Below are positions 6,480 to 9,564 of a stretch of DNA of 9,564 nt, piece by piece. The first letter of the stretch is position 1. The number at the start of each line of letters is the position of its first letter. The stretch is from Alphaproteobacteria bacterium (GTDB lineage: Bacteria; Pseudomonadota; Alphaproteobacteria; JAEULC01): the NCBI GenBank assembly GCA_020851015.1, contig JADZDN010000037.1:1-9564 (forward strand). The letters are read 5' to 3'. The position numbers and the translations under genes were made by a program. The notes under the pieces are model-generated. The model did not search any database and was not told the origin of the DNA. It worked only from the letters and a program-made list of their open reading frames with translations.

Positions 6480-6485
6480 GGAGGA
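6480..6485 (+). promoter_or_regulatory. Strong iscU ribosome binding site
   Basis: GGAGGA is a near-perfect Shine-Dalgarno, 7 nt before the ATG at 6493. It is the strongest in the window and rules out the in-frame TTG at 6478, which would put the start before it. It begins 6 nt after the hairpin, so folding could influence access. High translation suits a scaffold protein needed in quantity. Confidence 0.7.
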
Positions 6486-6492
6486 CCAGGAC

Positions 6493-6894
6493 ATGTCGTA
6501 CAGCGAAAAACTGATCGACCACTACGAAAACCCCCGCAATGTCGGGTCGCTGGACAAGAATGCGGCCGACGTCGGCACCGGCCTGGTGGGCGCGCCGGCC
6601 TGCGGCGACGTGATGAAGCTGCAGATCCGCGTCAACGAGCAGGGCATCATCGAGGATGCCAAGTTCAAGACCTTCGGCTGCGGCTCGGCGATCGCCTCGT
6701 CCAGCCTCGCGACCGAGTGGATCAAGGGCAAGACCCTCGACGAGGCCGAGACGATCAAGAACAACCAGATCGCCCAGCATCTGGCGCTGCCGCCGGTCAA
6801 GATCCATTGCTCGGTCCTGGCCGAGGATGCGATCAAGGCCGCGATCGCGAATTACCGCGCCAAGCATGCGGACAAGCCGGAAGCGGCCGAGTAG
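6493..6894 (+). CDS. iscU: Fe-S cluster assembly scaffold IscU
   Basis: Scaffold on which [2Fe-2S] and [4Fe-4S] clusters are built from IscS-derived sulfur before chaperone-assisted transfer. The 133-residue protein has all the key residues at the same numbers as E. coli IscU: Cys37 and Asp39 in GAPACGDVM, Cys63 in FGCGSAIASSS, and His105-Cys106 in KIHCSVLAEDA. LPPVK (99-103), the peptide recognised by HscA, is exact. The N-terminus MSYSEKLIDHYENPRNVGS is also canonical. The first 20 residues and the tail 'ADKPEAAE' show nothing unusual. It sits between iscS and iscA as in the classical order, with a strong ribosome site and an upstream hairpin. This is a normal, functional-looking copy, not a NifU or SufU: it has no zinc-ligand insertion and no C-terminal Nfu domain. 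Confidence 0.97.
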   Translation: MSYSEKLIDHYENPRNVGSLDKNAADVGTGLVGAPACGDVMKLQIRVNEQGIIEDAKFKTFGCGSAIASSSLATEWIKGKTLDEAETIKNNQIAQHLALPPVKIHCSVLAEDAIKAAIANYRAKHADKPEAAE

Positions 6895-6895
6895 G

Positions 6896-6905
6896 CCCGG
6901 CCGGG
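6896..6905 (+). repeat. CCCGGCCGGG palindrome after iscU
   Basis: A 10-bp perfect palindrome begins 1 nt after the iscU stop, in the 28-bp gap to iscA. With no loop spacing it could form only a very short hairpin. It is listed because its core resembles the larger palindromes in the neighbouring gaps. Confidence 0.3.
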
Positions 6906-6922
6906 AAGCTAGAGAGAGCACG

Positions 6923-7261
6923 ATGGCTCGACCACAGGCAATCAAGATCACCGACGCGGCGGCGGCGCGCGTGCAGGCGCTGCTGGCCAAGCGCGGCAAG
7001 CCGTCGGCCGGCATCCGCATCGGCGTACGGACCAAGGGCTGCTCGGGCCTCTCCTCTACGATCGAGTACGCCGACGAGAAGAGCAAGTTCGACGAGGTGG
7101 TGGAGGACAAGGGCGTCACGGTCCTGATCGATCCCAAGGCGACGCTGTTCATCCTTGGCACCGAGATGGACTACGTGGAGGACAAGCTGCAGTCCGGCTT
7201 CGTGTTCAAGAACCCGAACGAGAAGGGCCGGTGCGGCTGCGGCGAGTCGTTCCACGTTTGA
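6923..7261 (+). CDS. iscA: A-type Fe-S carrier IscA
   Basis: A-type carrier that receives iron or clusters and delivers them to apo-proteins, notably [4Fe-4S] enzymes. The 112 residues carry the three invariant cysteines: Cys40 in TKGCSGLS and Cys104/Cys106 in RCGCGESFHV. Their spacing (64 between the first and second, then C-x-C) is the same as in E. coli IscA. GTEMDYVEDKLQSGFVFKNPN (79-99) is strongly family-like and close to mitochondrial ISCA1. ATG at 6923 is used because MARPQAIKITDAAAARV matches the family N-terminus; the open frame upstream is antisense-free read-through of iscU. The ribosome site AGAGAG (6911-6918 region) is modest. It directly follows iscU, so it probably shares the transcript and stoichiometric control with the scaffold. 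Confidence 0.95.
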   Translation: MARPQAIKITDAAAARVQALLAKRGKPSAGIRIGVRTKGCSGLSSTIEYADEKSKFDEVVEDKGVTVLIDPKATLFILGTEMDYVEDKLQSGFVFKNPNEKGRCGCGESFHV

Positions 7262-7344
7262 ACTTCCCGCCGAGGGGCTGTATCGATGCCGGCCGGTGTG
7301 GTCCCTAACCCCCGGCCGGTCGAGTTTGAGGGCGAATTTCCGCG
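7262..7344 (+). repeat. iscA-hscB gap with a paired CCGGCCGG repeat
   Basis: The 83-bp gap holds CCGGCCGG at 7289-7296 and again at 7312-7319. The octamer is self-complementary, so the copies can pair as an 8-bp stem with a 15-nt loop, extended by one G-U pair. No T-run follows, so it is not an intrinsic terminator. No promoter is obvious. A GAGGG about 12 nt before the hscB ATG may serve as its ribosome site. Confidence 0.35.
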
Positions 7345-8007
7345 ATGAACCAGGCGACCTCCCATAGCGCTTCCGGGCGTGTCGCCCCGCCGCCGGCCTG
7401 CTGGTCGTGCCGGGCCGATGCCGGAACCGGCAGCGACTTGTTCTGCGCGGCTTGCGGCGCGGTCCAGCCCCCGGGCGCGGCCGACCACTTCGCGCGGCTG
7501 GGGCTGCCGCGGTGTTTCGCGATCGACCTGGCGGAACTCGACCGGCGCTACTTCGCGCTGCAGCGCCAGCTCCACCCCGACCGGTTCGTCCGCCGCGCGC
7601 CGCGCGAGCGCGCTATCTCGCAATCCCAGGCGGCGAGCCTCAACGAGGCCTACGAGACGCTGCGCGATCCCTTGAGCCGCGCGGTCTATCTGCTCCGCTT
7701 GCAGGGGGTCGAGCTCGAGCCGCCCGGCGGACAGACGATCAGCGACCCCGACCTGCTGATGGAGGCGATGGAGATGCGCGAGGCGCTCGCCGAGGCCGGC
7801 GACGCGGCGTCCGTCGCCGTCCTGGCGCGGCGGATCGAATCCGAGCGGGCGGCGGCGCTGACGACCCTCGCGACGGCTTTCGCCGCGGGCGCCCGCGATG
7901 CCGCGCGCAAGGCGGCGCTGCGCCTGAAATACCTCGGCAAGCTGGCCGAGGACATCCGCGCGCGCCGGGCAGCGCCGGGTGCGACCGCCGCGAAGGCCGT
8001 GTCGTGA
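7345..8007 (+). CDS. hscB: Fe-S co-chaperone HscB (J-protein) with N-terminal zinc ribbon
   Basis: J-domain co-chaperone that brings IscU to HscA and stimulates its ATPase, releasing clusters from the scaffold. In the 220-residue protein, residues 19-37 hold a four-cysteine module, CWSC-x11-CAAC (Cys19, 22, 34, 37), before the J domain. DHFARLGL opens the J domain at 47, HPD lies at 77-79, and [18 protein letters not shown] (100-117) closes it. The C-terminal three-helix IscU-binding domain follows, with [12 protein letters not shown] (137-148). E. coli HscB (171 residues) starts at the J domain and lacks the cysteine module. The same arrangement is known from mammalian HSC20, whose CxxC pairs bind metal. 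The ATG at 7345 is the natural start and keeps the module. The stop overlaps the hscA start by 4 bp (GTGA). Confidence 0.94.
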   Translation: MNQATSHSASGRVAPPPACWSCRADAGTGSDLFCAACGAVQPPGAADHFARLGLPRCFAIDLAELDRRYFALQRQLHPDRFVRRAPRERAISQSQAASLNEAYETLRDPLSRAVYLLRLQGVELEPPGGQTISDPDLLMEAMEMREALAEAGDAASVAVLARRIESERAAALTTLATAFAAGARDAARKAALRLKYLGKLAEDIRARRAAPGATAAKAVS

Positions 8008-9564
8008 GCCTGCTGCAGATCCACGAGCCGGGCGAGACGCCCCTGCCGCACGAGGGCGAGCGCAATGCTGCCATCGGCATCGACCTGGGCACCACCAACA
8101 CGGTGGTCGCGGTCGCCGATCACGGCCGTCCGGAAGTCATCCGCGGCGACGACGGCCACGCGCTGATCCCCTCGGTCGTCGCCTACCGGGCGGACGGGAC
8201 CGTGGTCGTGGGCGAGGCCGCGCGCCGGCACGTGCTCGACGCGCCGGAAACCGTGGTCAGCTCGATCAAGCGCCTGATGGGCCGCGGCATCCAGGACATC
8301 AAGCAGCTCTCGGGCTCGCTGCCCTACGACATCGCGCCGAGCGAACCGGGCGAAGGCGGCATGGTGCGCCTCGCCGTCTCCGGCCGCCGCCTGTCGCCGG
8401 TGGAGATCTCGGCCGACATCCTGCGCGCGGCCAAGGCCCGCGCGGAGGCCTCGCTCGGCCGCGCGGTCGAGCGCGCGGTCATCACCGTGCCGGCCTATTT
8501 CGACGACGGCGCGCGCACCGCCACGCGCGACGCCGCGCGGCTGGCCGGCGTCGAGGTGCTGCGGCTGGTGAACGAGCCGACCGCCGCCGCGCTCGCCTAC
8601 GGGCTCGACAAGGGCGCCGAGGGGCTCTACGCGGTCTACGACCTGGGCGGCGGCACGTTCGACATCTCGCTGCTGCGCCTGGAGAAGGGCGTGTTCCAGG
8701 TGCTCGCCACCGGCGGCGATGCCGCGCTGGGCGGCGACGATTTCGACCACGCGATCGCCGAACGGTTCCTCGCCGAGCGGCGCGCGGCCAACAAGATCGC
8801 CGCGCTGAACAGCGCCGACGCCAAGCAGATCCTGGTGACCGCGCGCCTGGCCAAGGAATGCCTGACGGAAAAGACCGACGGGCGCTGGACCGTCGAGATC
8901 GGTGGCCAGGTTACGCACCATCCGCTGGACGTGGGCACGCTGGAGCAACTGATCGCGCCGCAGATCGAGCGCACGATGCGCATCTCGGCCGGGGTGTTCG
9001 AGGACGCCGGCACCGAACCGAAGGCGATCCAGGGCGTCGTGCTTGTGGGCGGGGCGACGCGGGTGCCGGCCGTGCGCCGCGCGGTCGAGCGGTTCTTCGC
9101 GAAGAATCCGCTCAGCGACATCAACCCCGACGAGGTCGTGGCGCTGGGCGCGGCCTTGCAGGCCGAGGCGCTGACCGTCGGCTCCGACAACCTGCTGCTC
9201 GACGTCACGCCGCTGTCGCTCGGCATCGAGACGATGGGCGGCATCGTCGAGAAGGTGATCGAGCGCAACACGCCGATCCCGGTCGCCCGCGCGCAGGAGT
9301 TCACGACCTACCAGGACGGCCAGAGCGCGATGATGATCCATGTCGTGCAGGGCGAGCGCGAGACGGTCGACCAGTGCCGCAGCCTGGCGCGCTTCGAACT
9401 GAAGGGTATTCCGCCGATGACGGCCGGCGCGGCGCGGGTGCGCGTGACCTTCGCGGTCGACGCCGACGGCCTGTTGACCGTCGGCGCGCAGGAGAAATCG
9501 ACCGGCATCGAGCAGAAGGTCGAGGTGAAGCCTTCCTACGGCCTCAGCGACGACGACATGGCGC
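8004..9564 (+). CDS. hscA: Fe-S chaperone HscA (Hsp70), 520 residues visible, 3' end beyond window
   Basis: Specialised Hsp70 that binds the IscU LPPVK peptide and uses ATP to drive cluster transfer. The start is a GTG inside GTGA, overlapping the hscB stop, so translation is probably coupled; there is no earlier in-frame ATG before the ATPase core. Visible motifs include [13 protein letters not shown] (24-36), the [11 protein letters not shown] helix (158-168), [14 protein letters not shown] (189-202), [11 protein letters not shown] (212-222), GGDDFD (243-248) and [13 protein letters not shown] (346-358). The interdomain linker is [13 protein letters not shown] (397-409), and the start of the peptide-binding domain extends to residue 520. 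About 100 C-terminal residues, including the lid, are missing compared with E. coli HscA (616 residues). Its placement after hscB, and the lack of any grpE or dnaJ nearby, separate it from DnaK. fdx is expected next. Confidence 0.95.
   Translation, partial: MSLLQIHEPGETPLPHEGERNAAIGIDLGTTNTVVAVADHGRPEVIRGDDGHALIPSVVAYRADGTVVVGEAARRHVLDAPETVVSSIKRLMGRGIQDIKQLSGSLPYDIAPSEPGEGGMVRLAVSGRRLSPVEISADILRAAKARAEASLGRAVERAVITVPAYFDDGARTATRDAARLAGVEVLRLVNEPTAAALAYGLDKGAEGLYAVYDLGGGTFDISLLRLEKGVFQVLATGGDAALGGDDFDHAIAERFLAERRAANKIAALNSADAKQILVTARLAKECLTEKTDGRWTVEIGGQVTHHPLDVGTLEQLIAPQIERTMRISAGVFEDAGTEPKAIQGVVLVGGATRVPAVRRAVERFFAKNPLSDINPDEVVALGAALQAEALTVGSDNLLLDVTPLSLGIETMGGIVEKVIERNTPIPVARAQEFTTYQDGQSAMMIHVVQGERETVDQCRSLARFELKGIPPMTAGAARVRVTFAVDADGLLTVGAQEKSTGIEQKVEVKPSYGLSDDDMA

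Noticed and set aside
6454..6480. Intrinsic terminator after iscS
   Set aside because: The stem is strong but the following T-run is short and interrupted, and iscU, the essential partner of iscS, follows at once. It was kept as a hairpin, not as a terminator.
7686..9341. 551-codon minus-strand open frame across hscB and hscA
   Set aside because: It is an antisense shadow: the sense strand encodes complete J-domain and Hsp70 motifs, and the antisense product is low-complexity, Arg/Asp/His-rich.
1..9564. Mobile elements, CRISPR arrays, tRNA or rRNA genes, prophage or defence genes
   Set aside because: I saw no transposase, integrase, regularly spaced repeats, cloverleaf or defence-type protein. 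All genes are core metabolism, and base composition looks even by eye.

Overview
The window comes from a GC-rich proteobacterium, most likely an alphaproteobacterium of the Rhodospirillales type. This is an inference from protein style: HscB carries an N-terminal zinc-ribbon like mitochondrial HSC20, IscA closely resembles mitochondrial ISCA1, IscR has the alphaproteobacterial cysteine spacing, and two cysteine desulfurases lie in tandem. No database search was possible.

Layout. Left flank (1-2459): the 5' two-thirds or so of a tyrosyl-tRNA synthetase gene on the minus strand (tyrS, cut by the window edge) is divergent from anmK (anhydro-N-acetylmuramic acid kinase, plus strand). anmK converges tail to tail with a COG2945-type alpha/beta hydrolase on the minus strand, and the two genes share a CTAG tetranucleotide as overlapping stop codons. 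A 233-bp divergent intergenic region (2460-2692) then holds a good sigma70-type promoter facing right. Its -35 lies inside an IscR type-1-like site, and a perfect 6-7-6 inverted repeat covers its -10.

From 2693 to the right edge, eight genes run on the plus strand: cysE, iscR, a NifS/IscS-like desulfurase, iscS, iscU, iscA, hscB and hscA (cut by the right edge). All gaps are 83 bp or less. This is a complete ISC housekeeping Fe-S assembly operon headed by the cysteine-biosynthesis enzyme CysE. CysE makes O-acetylserine for cysteine, IscS (and perhaps its paralogue) takes sulfur from cysteine, IscU is the scaffold, IscA is an A-type carrier, and HscB/HscA release the cluster from IscU. IscR probably senses cluster status and represses the unit. 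Ferredoxin (fdx) would be expected just beyond the right edge.

The genes are recognisable and their catalytic residues are intact. I see no wholly new system. The most interesting points are the placement of cysE under a probable IscR-controlled promoter, the tandem desulfurases with different C-termini, the zinc-ribbon HscB, and GC-rich palindromes in the gaps around iscU and iscA.
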